Assembly: GCA_905371865.1 (NCBI GenBank)
Contig: CAJPNA010000064.1
Span: 1 to 7,564, forward strand
DNA from: an uncultured Carnobacterium sp.
GTDB taxonomy: Bacteria > Bacillota > Bacilli > Lactobacillales > Aerococcaceae
DNA length: 7,564 nt
Direction: 5' to 3'
Shown here: piece by piece, positions 1 to 7,006 of the stretch
Layout: the number at the start of each line of letters is the position of its first letter
Position numbering within the stretch: the first letter of the stretch is position 1
The notes under the pieces: generated by a model
What the model was told of the DNA's origin: nothing
The model's database searches: none
Seen by the model: the letters and a program-made list of their open reading frames with translations, nothing else
Program-made: the position numbers and the translations under genes

Positions 1-2093
1 TGGTGTACCTGTGTATTTACTGTTGTAGCATTGGTTTCAGAATTACTTCTTTTCCCAAAATAAGCTTCATAAACTTTTTTAGCAATTTTTGCAGCATAAT
101 CTGATGGTGATCCATCTTTAAAGTATGGTGCTACTACAGATACAACAATTTCAGGATTATCATACGGAGCGTACGAAATAAATGTTGAGTTTTCTACAGC
201 CTCATTCTTATAAGAAGGATTTGGTCCAGAATAGAACGCTTCTGCGGTCCCTGTTTTACCAGCTACTTCTGGTGAGTAATTTTTGAAAGTAGAAGAAGAG
301 GTTCCGTTCTCCCCATGAGTAACACGGTATAACCCTTCTTTAATATGATCTAAAATTTTCTTTTCGACTTGAAGAGTATTCATAATTTTGGTTGGAATAA
401 CATCCTCTAGATTTCCAATTCCTCCTTTAGGGCTTGTTTCATGAATTTCTTTCACTAAACGAGGAGCAATCCGTGTTCCTCCATTTGCAATGGTCGACAT
501 GTATTGAGCTAATTGAAGCGGTGTATATAAGTCAAACTGACCGAACGCAAAGTCAAGTGCAGAAAAGGCATCGGCTGTTCCACCATTATATCCTTTTCCT
601 TCATTTGGAAGATCAATTCCGGTTCTTACACCCAAACCAAATTGAGCATAATACTCACGTAATTTATCAAATAGGCTTAAATTGATATTCAATTTTCCGC
701 CCTTCACATATTCTGCTTGTCCGCCCATTTTCATCGCTAATTTAATCATATAGACGTTTGAAGAGCGTTCCAATGCATCTAAATCGGTTAATTCAATTTT
801 ACCATTACGATTAAACCATGAGCTTTTTGGTTTAGAGGCTTCAAATTCAACCGGCTCATCGACTATTTTGTTGTCTTCAAGAGTCAATGCCCCATCCATA
901 TAACCAGATAGAACGGTCGCTGGTTTAACAACTGAACCCATTCCAAATGAGTTGTTAATCGCTCCTAAAGCATCGTCTTCCACTCCAGTTGATTGGAAAT
1001 TCCCATCAAATTTCTTTTTCTTACCTGTAATCCCTAAAATGTCTCCATTTTTAGGATTCATCACCACGATATACACTCGGTCAGCCGCTGGATCCGTCAT
1101 TTCTTCAACAGAAGATTTTGCAATTTCTTCTATCTTTTTCTGGAAGTCAGTATCAATGGTTAATACTAAATTTGACCCTGCTTTTCCTGGGTATGTTTCA
1201 TTATTTTTGATGACCTGTCCTTTTGTATTCGTTTGAGATTGAACGACAGTCTTAGATCCACTTAACACAGTCTCATACTGTTCTTCTAGATAACTCGTTC
1301 CGACACGATCGTTGAGTGAATACCCTTGAGCTAGTAATGATTTTACTTTTGAAGACGGTAATCCTGTTTTTTCAGAAGAAACAGTGCCAAGGATTGTTTT
1401 TAACATATCCCCCATTGGATATTCACGATCCCAGTCGGAATCAATATCCACTCCACGAAGCTCTCCTAGTCGTTCACTGATTTTAGCAACTTCTTGTTCG
1501 GTTACCCCTTCATTTTTCAAAGTAACTGTTGAGAGAGAATAAGCACTATTCATCTTTGTAAAAATAACAATTACTTGTTTTTCAGCTTCGCTATAGTTTA
1601 ACACATCAGAAGAAATATGGGCTAATTGCATCTCATAAGTCTGACTTGCTGATAAATTTTCTTTTGATATTTGTTTTTTTTCTTCAGCAGTAAGTAATCC
1701 ATCTAACTTATCTGGATTTAAAGCCACCCAGTAATCTTTCAAGTCACGCTCTTTTAATTCAGAAGTATCAACTGAGATTAATGAGGTTAATTTTTGGGCA
1801 ATTTCTAACATTTTTGAAGTCTTCGCATCTGCAGGTCTTGTATAATTAATCGACAATTTAGGCTTGTTTCCTACTAATACTCGACCTTGGCTATCATAGA
1901 TAGATCCTCGAGGAACAGCTTTTTTGGAAGTTGTTGTTTCAGTTCTTTGAACGAGAGCAACAAACTCATCCCCTTTAACCAATTGAACATACGCCAAACG
2001 ACTAATCAAAAATACAATTAAAAATAATAAATTTAACCGAAATGGAATATGTGATTTTTTCTTTTTGTTTTCCAATTTTCTTTTATTCAACAT
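1..2093 (-). CDS. pbp2b: Class B penicillin-binding protein PBP2b (D,D-transpeptidase), 3' end beyond window
   Basis: This is a membrane-anchored peptidoglycan transpeptidase that cross-links stem peptides outside the membrane. Pneumococcal PBP2b, its closest recognisable relative, works in peripheral (elongation) wall synthesis with a SEDS glycosyltransferase. 697 codons are visible and no stop is reached. The protein has a short basic N-terminus, one membrane segment at about residues 20-38, then the PBP dimer/pedestal domain starting with the PRGSIYD motif near residue 61. The transpeptidase domain covers about 340-680. All three active-site motifs are intact: S387-V-V-K390 (nucleophile Ser387), S444-S-N446 and K613-T-G615. 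The stretch YSLNDRVGTSYLE is nearly identical to streptococcal PBP2b. The ATG at 2093 has GGAG six bases upstream. The residue after SSN is Val. Beyond the catalytic domain there is a polar Asn/Thr-rich tail (about 680 onward) that continues off the window. It is transcribed divergently from yfhO. The family call is certain; the subtype is very likely. Confidence 0.95.
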   Translation of the reverse strand, partial: MLNKRKLENKKKKSHIPFRLNLLFLIVFLISRLAYVQLVKGDEFVALVQRTETTTSKKAVPRGSIYDSQGRVLVGNKPKLSINYTRPADAKTSKMLEIAQKLTSLISVDTSELKERDLKDYWVALNPDKLDGLLTAEEKKQISKENLSASQTYEMQLAHISSDVLNYSEAEKQVIVIFTKMNSAYSLSTVTLKNEGVTEQEVAKISERLGELRGVDIDSDWDREYPMGDMLKTILGTVSSEKTGLPSSKVKSLLAQGYSLNDRVGTSYLEEQYETVLSGSKTVVQSQTNTKGQVIKNNETYPGKAGSNLVLTIDTDFQKKIEEIAKSSVEEMTDPAADRVYIVVMNPKNGDILGITGKKKKFDGNFQSTGVEDDALGAINNSFGMGSVVKPATVLSGYMDGALTLEDNKIVDEPVEFEASKPKSSWFNRNGKIELTDLDALERSSNVYMIKLAMKMGGQAEYVKGGKLNINLSLFDKLREYYAQFGLGVRTGIDLPNEGKGYNGGTADAFSALDFAFGQFDLYTPLQLAQYMSTIANGGTRIAPRLVKEIHETSPKGGIGNLEDVIPTKIMNTLQVEKKILDHIKEGLYRVTHGENGTSSSTFKNYSPEVAGKTGTAEAFYSGPNPSYKNEAVENSTFISYAPYDNPEIVVSVVAPYFKDGSPSDYAAKIAKKVYEAYFGKRSNSETNATTVNTQVH

Positions 2094-2099
2094 AATAAA

Positions 2100-2103
2100 C
2101 TCC
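2100..2103 (-). promoter_or_regulatory. Ribosome binding site of pbp2b
   Basis: GGAG on the minus strand lies six bases before the ATG at 2093. It supports this start, which also gives the expected short basic N-terminus before the membrane anchor. Confidence 0.75.
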
Positions 2104-2127
2104 ATACATATTCTAGTAACTCATAAC

Positions 2128-2133
2128 AGTATA
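2128..2133 (-). promoter_or_regulatory. Extended -10 promoter element for pbp2b
   Basis: On the minus strand the sequence reads TGGTATACT, an extended -10 (TGn followed by TATACT), about 35 bases before the start codon. No good -35 hexamer sits 16-18 bases upstream; the best are ATAGTT and TAGTTC. An extended -10 can work without one. The call rests on sequence match alone. Confidence 0.6.
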
Positions 2134-2147
2134 CCATAAATTCCTAC

Positions 2148-2177
2148 TTGAACTATATAAAAAGGGGTTAATAAAAT
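2148..2177 (+). promoter_or_regulatory. Candidate sigma-A promoter for yfhO
   Basis: TTGAAC (2148-2153) and TAAAAT (2172-2177) are separated by 18 bases and match the -35 and -10 consensus at four and five of six positions. This would give a leader of roughly 85 bases before the ATG at 2268. A second possibility is the extended -10 TGCTATGCT at 2231-2239, nearer the gene but without a recognisable -35. The -35 overlaps the upstream region of the divergent pbp2b promoter, so the two may compete for polymerase. Confidence 0.45.
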
Positions 2178-2255
2178 ACTAAGATTTTGGACTTTTCTAC
2201 CAAATTTTTCGTGCAGCAAATTCAATTACATGCTATGCTATCATTGAATACAACT

Positions 2256-2263
2256 AAGGAGGT
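2256..2263 (+). promoter_or_regulatory. Strong ribosome binding site that fixes the yfhO start
   Basis: AAGGAGGT is a near-perfect Shine-Dalgarno sequence ending four bases before the ATG at 2268. It decides that start over the in-frame TTG at 2187, which would add 27 non-family residues and has no such signal. Confidence 0.9.
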
Positions 2264-2267
2264 CCCT

Positions 2268-4865
2268 ATGAAGAATGAGAGCAATTGGAATAAAAGAAAA
2301 TACTACAGCCTTAGTATTTTTATCCCATTATTCCTCCTTCTTTTTATTTTTATTCTTTTTTCAATAACCCCTTTTGGAAATCGCACTTGGCTAACCGTCG
2401 ATTTGGGGCAACAATATGTCGATTTCTTTGCTTATTATCAGGATACTCTTTTGCATCATCCTGAACAGTTTTTTTATAGCTTTTCCAAATCCATCGGTGG
2501 AGAGATGGTAAGCTTATGGGCTTATTATTTATTAAGTCCCTTTAACTTGATTTTTCTTATAATTCCAAAATCACACATTACAATAGGAATCTCACTTCTG
2601 ATTCTATTAAAACTCATTTTTTGTACGGTCAGCTTTGCCTATTTTTTGGATAAGAAATTTGGAAAAAGAGATTTGAACGCACTTCTATTTGCACTTTCTT
2701 ATGGGTTTATGAGTTATCTATCGGTCAATCAACTCAATATCATGTGGATAGATGCCTTGATTGGTCTTCCAGTCATTTTATTAGGGGTTGACTCGCTCAT
2801 TAACAATGAAAATCCGATTCGGTATATTCTTCCATTGGCAATCACCGTTTTAGCTAATTATTATACAGGATATATGATTTGTCTCTTTTTAGTATTTTAT
2901 TTTCCTTATGCTTATTTGCTTCAAAAAAGAAGCTTTCAATGGAAGGATTTTCTTAAAACCGGAGCTCGTTTTGCTTTATACAGTATATTAGCGATTGGGC
3001 TCATTATGATTGTTCTACTTCCAAGTGCTTATAGTTTACTTGGAAGTAAAGGATCAGCAAAGCAAAGCCTATGGTCTCTAAAATTAGAATACAATCCTTT
3101 GTTGATGCTATCAAAATTATTCATCGGTAGTTTTGACTTTCAGCAAATGCCTAAAGGATACCCAAATATTTTTGTTGGAAGCTTGGCACTCTTTTCCTTC
3201 TTTACCTACTTTACTCATAAGAAAATTAAACTAGCTGAAAAAATCCTCGCCTTTGTCATTACTATCTTCTTCTTATTGAGTTTTAATATCGATTGTTTAA
3301 ATCGGATTTGGCATGCTGGTCAACTTCCGAATTGGTATCCTTACCGGTTTTCATTCTTGTTTAGTTTCTGGATTGTTTACATCGGCTATCAACAAACATT
3401 GAAGTCATCAAAGATTTCGATGCTTGAAGCTTTTACATTTTTCTTTTTTATGCTTGCCATCAATATAGGTTTCATCCTTTATCCTCAATCCTACCTTCAA
3501 TCCTGGCAAATCGTTCTGGGGTTTGGAATTTCAATGGGTATTCTCTATGGATTAATTGCTCAAACCAGATTCCAGAAGCGTTCTCGTAGGTTATGGATTA
3601 GTTTAGTCCTCATTGAACTTGTGTTGAATAGTGGAATTAACTTGGCTAGACTGGGATACGTGATGAATTCAGATTTTACAAACTATCAAATTTCTTTGAA
3701 ACTTTGGAGCAAATCTCTATCCGCTCCTGACAATACATTCTCTAGAAGTGAAAAAACGATTGCGCGTTCCAAAAACGACAGTCTACAAGTTCCTTCTTAC
3801 GGAATCTCTCATTTTTCATCTACTTTTGAAAAAGAGAGTGAACGTTTCTTTGAAGCTATCGGGGTTCGACAAGGTGTTGCCTACGTTAGTTATAGTAATG
3901 GAACCTTATTAACGGATGCTCTCCTTGGGATTCAAACAACTTTTATCGCAAATAATCAGGCTTTTTATAATCATCGCTGGGAAAGAAAAGATTTAGAAAC
4001 GATGGACATTGTACAGAAGTTTGAAGATGGTGCTGTCGTTCAAAATGACCATACTCTTTCCATTGCTTACCCAATGAAACCCATATTAAAAGCTATGAAA
4101 GTTCCCGTTAATCGGCCGGTTGTCATGCAAAATCAATTATCTAACGCTCTTGCAGGGACTCTTTCTCCTAAAAATATTTTCACGAGAATTCCTTCTCAAA
4201 TGTCCTACAGTAATATTAAAGGTTGTCCTTTTGCTCACCAAACGATACAGTTGGAAAATAGTGAAGAAAAAGGGAGCATTACTTTAACTTTCACTCCAGA
4301 AACTGATGATCCTATCTATTTAGAATTAGCGGGAGATATGGAAGAAGATAGTTTCAAGATGACCCTAAATGGAAAAGAGTATTTCTTTTATCCTGTTGAA
4401 TCAAGACCCGTTCTTTTAAGTATTGCTTCCAAGAAAAAAGGAATCCCTCAAACGATAGAGTTCACGATTCAAAAGGATCAATTTTCATTTACAAGATTGA
4501 ATCTTTATTCCTTAAATGAAACATTATTACAAGATAGAATTCAACAAACGAAAGCTCAAGAATTAAAAATAGATACTTTCTCCTCTACCCATTTTTCTGG
4601 AACGATGACGGTAGAAGAAGAAAGTACAGTTTTAACTACGATTCCTTACTCAATTGGATGGACGGTTCGTGTAGATGGTCAACCTGTAGAAACTTTTAAA
4701 ATTCTCGATTCTCTTCTTGGATTTAGTATTTCCCCAGGAAAACATTCTGTCGAATATCATTATAAGACTCCTTATCTGATTGAAGGTTCGATGATTAGCT
4801 TTGCTTCTATCGTGTTTATTATTCTGATTTTGTTAACCAGACGCAAAAAGACCGATGCCTCATAG
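2268..4865 (+). CDS. yfhO: YfhO family polytopic membrane protein (GT-C-like, probable surface-polymer glycosylation)
   Basis: The 865-residue integral membrane protein belongs to the bacterial YfhO family. In Bacillus subtilis YfhO acts with a GT2 enzyme (CsbB) and a GtcA-type flippase and is thought to move sugar from undecaprenyl phosphate onto lipoteichoic acid outside the cell. That role here is inferred. After a basic N-terminus there is a first membrane span (about 14-34), then a loop with the family motif TVDLGQQYVDF (D45, Q48-Y50, D52), the likely acidic GT-C loop. Further family marks are GGEMVSLWAYYLLSPFNL near 77-94, MWIDALIGLP near 159, NYYTGYM near 197 and LPNWYPYRFSF near 353. 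Many spans occupy roughly 1-460. A soluble, probably extracytoplasmic region covers about 480-835, followed by one last span (about 838-857) and a basic tail RRKK. No partner glycosyltransferase or flippase gene is adjacent. The stop codon lies inside the loop of the downstream terminator. Confidence 0.9.
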   Translation: MKNESNWNKRKYYSLSIFIPLFLLLFIFILFSITPFGNRTWLTVDLGQQYVDFFAYYQDTLLHHPEQFFYSFSKSIGGEMVSLWAYYLLSPFNLIFLIIPKSHITIGISLLILLKLIFCTVSFAYFLDKKFGKRDLNALLFALSYGFMSYLSVNQLNIMWIDALIGLPVILLGVDSLINNENPIRYILPLAITVLANYYTGYMICLFLVFYFPYAYLLQKRSFQWKDFLKTGARFALYSILAIGLIMIVLLPSAYSLLGSKGSAKQSLWSLKLEYNPLLMLSKLFIGSFDFQQMPKGYPNIFVGSLALFSFFTYFTHKKIKLAEKILAFVITIFFLLSFNIDCLNRIWHAGQLPNWYPYRFSFLFSFWIVYIGYQQTLKSSKISMLEAFTFFFFMLAINIGFILYPQSYLQSWQIVLGFGISMGILYGLIAQTRFQKRSRRLWISLVLIELVLNSGINLARLGYVMNSDFTNYQISLKLWSKSLSAPDNTFSRSEKTIARSKNDSLQVPSYGISHFSSTFEKESERFFEAIGVRQGVAYVSYSNGTLLTDALLGIQTTFIANNQAFYNHRWERKDLETMDIVQKFEDGAVVQNDHTLSIAYPMKPILKAMKVPVNRPVVMQNQLSNALAGTLSPKNIFTRIPSQMSYSNIKGCPFAHQTIQLENSEEKGSITLTFTPETDDPIYLELAGDMEEDSFKMTLNGKEYFFYPVESRPVLLSIASKKKGIPQTIEFTIQKDQFSFTRLNLYSLNETLLQDRIQQTKAQELKIDTFSSTHFSGTMTVEEESTVLTTIPYSIGWTVRVDGQPVETFKILDSLLGFSISPGKHSVEYHYKTPYLIEGSMISFASIVFIILILLTRRKKTDAS

Positions 4866-4888
4866 GAGACATCGGTCTTCGTTTTTTT
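4848..4888. terminator. Bidirectional rho-independent terminator between yfhO and sodA
   Basis: A perfect 10-bp stem pairs AAGACCGATG (4848-4857) with CATCGGTCTT (4870-4879). On the plus strand it is followed by CG and seven T (4882-4888). On the minus strand the A run at 4845-4849 supplies the T tract, so it can end both convergent transcripts. The left arm is coding sequence for the last residues of YfhO, and the yfhO stop (4863-4865) sits in the loop. A small inner CCT/AGG pairing may extend the hairpin. Confidence 0.93.
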
Positions 4889-4893
4889 ATAGA

Positions 4894-5502
4894 TTATTTA
4901 GCGGCTTCAAAACGACGAGCTACTTCATCCCAGTTTACAACATTCCAGAATGCTGAAATGTAATCTGGACGACGGTTTTGGTAGTTTAAGTAGTATGCAT
5001 GTTCCCATACATCTAATCCTAATAATGGAGTTTTGCCTTCTGATAGAGGGTTATCTTGGTTTGGAGTAGAAACGACTTCTAATTTTCCGTTAGAAAGAAC
5101 TAACCAAGCCCAACCAGAACCAAAGCGTGTTGCTGCTGCTTGTGCGAATGCTGCTTTAAATTCGTCGAAGCTTCCAAATGCTTCGTTGATGGCTGCTAGT
5201 AAAGCACCTTCTGGAGCTTTTGCACCTTCTAGAGATAATTGAGTCCAGAATAAGCTATGGTTTGCATGTCCACCACCATTATTGCGAACAGCTACACGGA
5301 TATCTTCTGGAACAGTGTTTAAATCGCTAATTAATTCTTCAACTGTTTTTTCGAATAATTCAGGGTGTTTTTCTACCGCTGCATTTAAGTTTGTAACATA
5401 TGCATTGTGATGTTTATCATGGTGGATTTCCATTGTACGTGCATCAAAATGTGGTTCTAATACGTCAAATGCGTATTCTAATTTTGGTAATTCATAAGTC
5501 AT
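4894..5502 (-). CDS. sodA: Superoxide dismutase [Mn/Fe]
   Basis: This cytoplasmic enzyme converts superoxide to oxygen and hydrogen peroxide. The protein is 202 residues, the usual length for bacterial Mn/Fe SOD. The four metal ligands are present: His27, His82, Asp164 and His168 (DVWEHAYYL, the family signature). Second-sphere His31 and gateway Tyr35 are also in place. Gln149 in the STPNQD segment and Gly77-Gly78 are the pattern usual for Mn-type enzymes, so manganese (or cambialistic) use is likely, as in other lactic acid bacteria. The ATG at 5502 has AGGAGGA eight bases upstream. It is a single-gene unit, divergent from cshB and convergent with yfhO, with its own promoter and a shared terminator. 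A palindrome in the leader may be an operator. Family identity is certain. Confidence 0.98.
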   Translation of the reverse strand: MTYELPKLEYAFDVLEPHFDARTMEIHHDKHHNAYVTNLNAAVEKHPELFEKTVEELISDLNTVPEDIRVAVRNNGGGHANHSLFWTQLSLEGAKAPEGALLAAINEAFGSFDEFKAAFAQAAATRFGSGWAWLVLSNGKLEVVSTPNQDNPLSEGKTPLLGLDVWEHAYYLNYQNRRPDYISAFWNVVNWDEVARRFEAAK

Positions 5503-5510
5503 TACTAAAT

Positions 5511-5517
5511 TCCTCCT
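5511..5517 (-). promoter_or_regulatory. Ribosome binding site of sodA
   Basis: AGGAGGA on the minus strand, eight bases before the ATG at 5502, is a consensus Shine-Dalgarno and confirms the start. Confidence 0.9.
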
Positions 5518-5528
5518 AATTTTTAAAT

Positions 5529-5545
5529 ACAGTTTTGAAAACTGT
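5529..5545 (-). promoter_or_regulatory. 17-bp perfect palindrome in the sodA leader (possible operator)
   Basis: ACAGTTTTGAAAACTGT has two perfect 8-bp arms around a single central base. It lies between the predicted sodA -10 box and its ribosome binding site, about 8-24 bases after the likely transcription start, where a bound repressor would block the gene. As RNA it could form only a weak 6-bp hairpin, so a DNA site for a dimeric regulator is more likely. It does not match the Fur, PerR, Rex or CopY boxes I know. The symmetry is seen; the function is inferred. Confidence 0.45.
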
Positions 5546-5559
5546 TTCTTTCTTTAAAT

Positions 5560-5589
5560 ATCATACCATCCACTAAACACCATAGGCAA
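5560..5589 (-). promoter_or_regulatory. Sigma-A promoter of sodA
   Basis: On the minus strand TTGCCT (5584-5589) is followed after 18 bases by TATGAT (5560-5565), which is preceded by TGG as an extended -10. Transcription would start near 5553, giving a leader of about 50 bases that contains the palindrome. Confidence 0.7.
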
Positions 5590-5633
5590 AAATTATGCCC
5601 ACTTTCCCAATTCCACCTTTAATCTTCAATTTA

Positions 5634-5642
5634 TGGTATAAT
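5634..5642 (+). promoter_or_regulatory. Extended -10 promoter of cshB
   Basis: TGGTATAAT is a perfect -10 (5637-5642) with the TGn extension. No convincing -35 is found at 16-18 bases. Transcription would start near 5650, leaving a leader of only about 30 bases before the ATG at 5679. It lies back to back with the sodA promoter. Confidence 0.7.
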
Positions 5643-5664
5643 AATCCCGCTACATAGAGAAAGA

Positions 5665-5670
5665 AAAGAG
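5665..5670 (+). promoter_or_regulatory. Weak ribosome binding site of cshB
   Basis: AAAGAG lies eight bases before the ATG at 5679, within a longer purine-rich stretch (5656-5670). It is much poorer than the consensus sites of yfhO and sodA. An ATG at 5671 directly abuts it and is too close to be served by it. Confidence 0.5.
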
Positions 5671-5678
5671 ATGAAAAC

Positions 5679-6983
5679 ATGAAATTTAGAGAATACGCAT
5701 TACAGCCTTATTTGCAAAAAGCATTAGCTGACTTAAAATTTACACAACCAACCCCTATTCAAGAACGCATCATTCCTCTTTTATTAAAAGGAGAATCCGT
5801 GATTGGTCAATCGCAAACAGGAAGCGGAAAGAGCCATAGTTTCCTATTACCACTCATCAACAAAATTGACCCTAGTCGCCAAGAGTTGCAATTAGTGATT
5901 ACAGTCCCAAGCCGTGAACTCGCCGAGCAATTAACAGCTGTAGCAGCACAATTGATTACCTTTAGTGATACAGAAATTCTATTAGAAAAATGTATCGGTG
6001 GTACCGATAAAAAACGTCAAGTAGATAAACTGACGCAAACACAACCACATATCGTGATTGGGACACCGGGTCGTATTTTTGATTTAATGCAAGAGAATGC
6101 CCTCTTTGTTCAAACGGTACAAATGATGGTTGTCGACGAAGCGGATATGACATTTGACTTAGGGTTCTTAGAAACTGTGGACGAGATCGCGTCTCGTATG
6201 CCAGAAAACTTACAAATGTCTGTTTTCTCTGCGACGATTCCAGATAAAATCAGACCATTCTTGAAGAAATACTTGGGCAATCCAAAGGTCGTTCAAATCG
6301 AGAATACACAACTCATTTCACCAACGATTAAAAATCAATTGCTTGTAACAAAGGCTCAAAATCCAATAGACGTTCTTCGTCAATTACTGGTGATGGGACA
6401 TCCTTACCTAGTCCTTATTTTCGTCAATACGAAGCAAAAAGCTGATGAAGTGACAAAAGACCTTCGCAATCATAACTTCAAAGTGGCAACGATTCACGGA
6501 GATATCCCTTCAAGAGAACGTCGCCGTGTGATGAAACAAATCCAACAAATGGATTATCAATTCGTGGTCGCAACGGACCTTGCTGCACGTGGAATTGATA
6601 TCGAAGGGGTTTCTCATGTCATCAACTTAGAAATTCCTGGGGAATTGGAATTCTTCATTCACCGAGTTGGTCGTACGGGACGTAATGGTTTAGAAGGAAC
6701 AGCCATCACATTCTACACACCAGACCAAGAGCAAGCCATCCAAACATTAGAAGGAAAAGGTATTTCTTTTGAAACGGTTGAATTAAAAAATGGTGAGCTT
6801 GTAGAAAGTTATGACCGCTCTCGTCGCGAGAAACGTAAAAACACACAATCAAAAGACTTGGATCCACGCCTCAAAGGAATGATTAAGAAGGCGAAGAAAA
6901 AAGTAAAACCTGGCTACAAGAAAAAATTAGGGCGGGAAATCCGTCAAAAACAACGCAGACAAAATCGTACAAAGAATAAATAG
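5679..6983 (+). CDS. cshB: DEAD-box ATP-dependent RNA helicase CshB
   Basis: This cytoplasmic RNA helicase unwinds short RNA duplexes. In Bacillus subtilis CshB supports growth in the cold and is linked to ribosome assembly and mRNA handling. The 434-residue protein carries the full motif series: Q motif (F21, Gln28), Walker A S45-QTGSGKS ending at Lys51-Ser52, Ia PSREL at 77-81, Ib TPGR at 129-132, DEAD at 153-156, SAT at 184-186, motif IV near 245-250, ATDLAARGID at 298-307 and HRVGRTGR at 328-335. A basic tail (about 380-434) contains KVKPGYKKK, also found near the end of B. subtilis CshB and a good ortholog marker. Walker A ends in Ser in place of the common Thr, and motif Ia is PSREL in place of PTREL; both are conservative. 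The Shine-Dalgarno is weak (AAAGAG, eight bases upstream), and a tiny ATG-AAA-ACA-TGA frame overlaps the start. The gene is monocistronic and its transcript probably runs through the structured element to the terminator at 7243. Confidence 0.93.
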   Translation: MKFREYALQPYLQKALADLKFTQPTPIQERIIPLLLKGESVIGQSQTGSGKSHSFLLPLINKIDPSRQELQLVITVPSRELAEQLTAVAAQLITFSDTEILLEKCIGGTDKKRQVDKLTQTQPHIVIGTPGRIFDLMQENALFVQTVQMMVVDEADMTFDLGFLETVDEIASRMPENLQMSVFSATIPDKIRPFLKKYLGNPKVVQIENTQLISPTIKNQLLVTKAQNPIDVLRQLLVMGHPYLVLIFVNTKQKADEVTKDLRNHNFKVATIHGDIPSRERRRVMKQIQQMDYQFVVATDLAARGIDIEGVSHVINLEIPGELEFFIHRVGRTGRNGLEGTAITFYTPDQEQAIQTLEGKGISFETVELKNGELVESYDRSRREKRKNTQSKDLDPRLKGMIKKAKKKVKPGYKKKLGREIRQKQRRQNRTKNK

Positions 6984-7006
6984 TAGAGAATCTTTTTAAT
7001 TTAGAC

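Noticed and set aside
434..1236. Two plus-strand open frames (434-685 and 952-1236)
   Set aside because: Both lie opposite the pbp2b coding frame, have no ribosome binding site and no family resemblance; they are antisense shadows.
2187..2267. Upstream in-frame TTG as the start of yfhO
   Set aside because: The ATG at 2268 has a near-perfect Shine-Dalgarno (AAGGAGGT), while the extra 27 residues are not family-like and overlap the probable promoter and leader.
5033..5242. Plus-strand open frame inside sodA
   Set aside because: It is antisense to a certain gene with all SOD ligands; no start signals.
5529..5545. Fur, PerR, Rex or CopY box upstream of sodA
   Set aside because: The palindrome does not match the consensus sequences of these regulators that I know; only an unassigned operator is claimed.
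5962..6153. Minus-strand open frame inside cshB
   Set aside because: It is antisense to conserved helicase motifs; no start signals.
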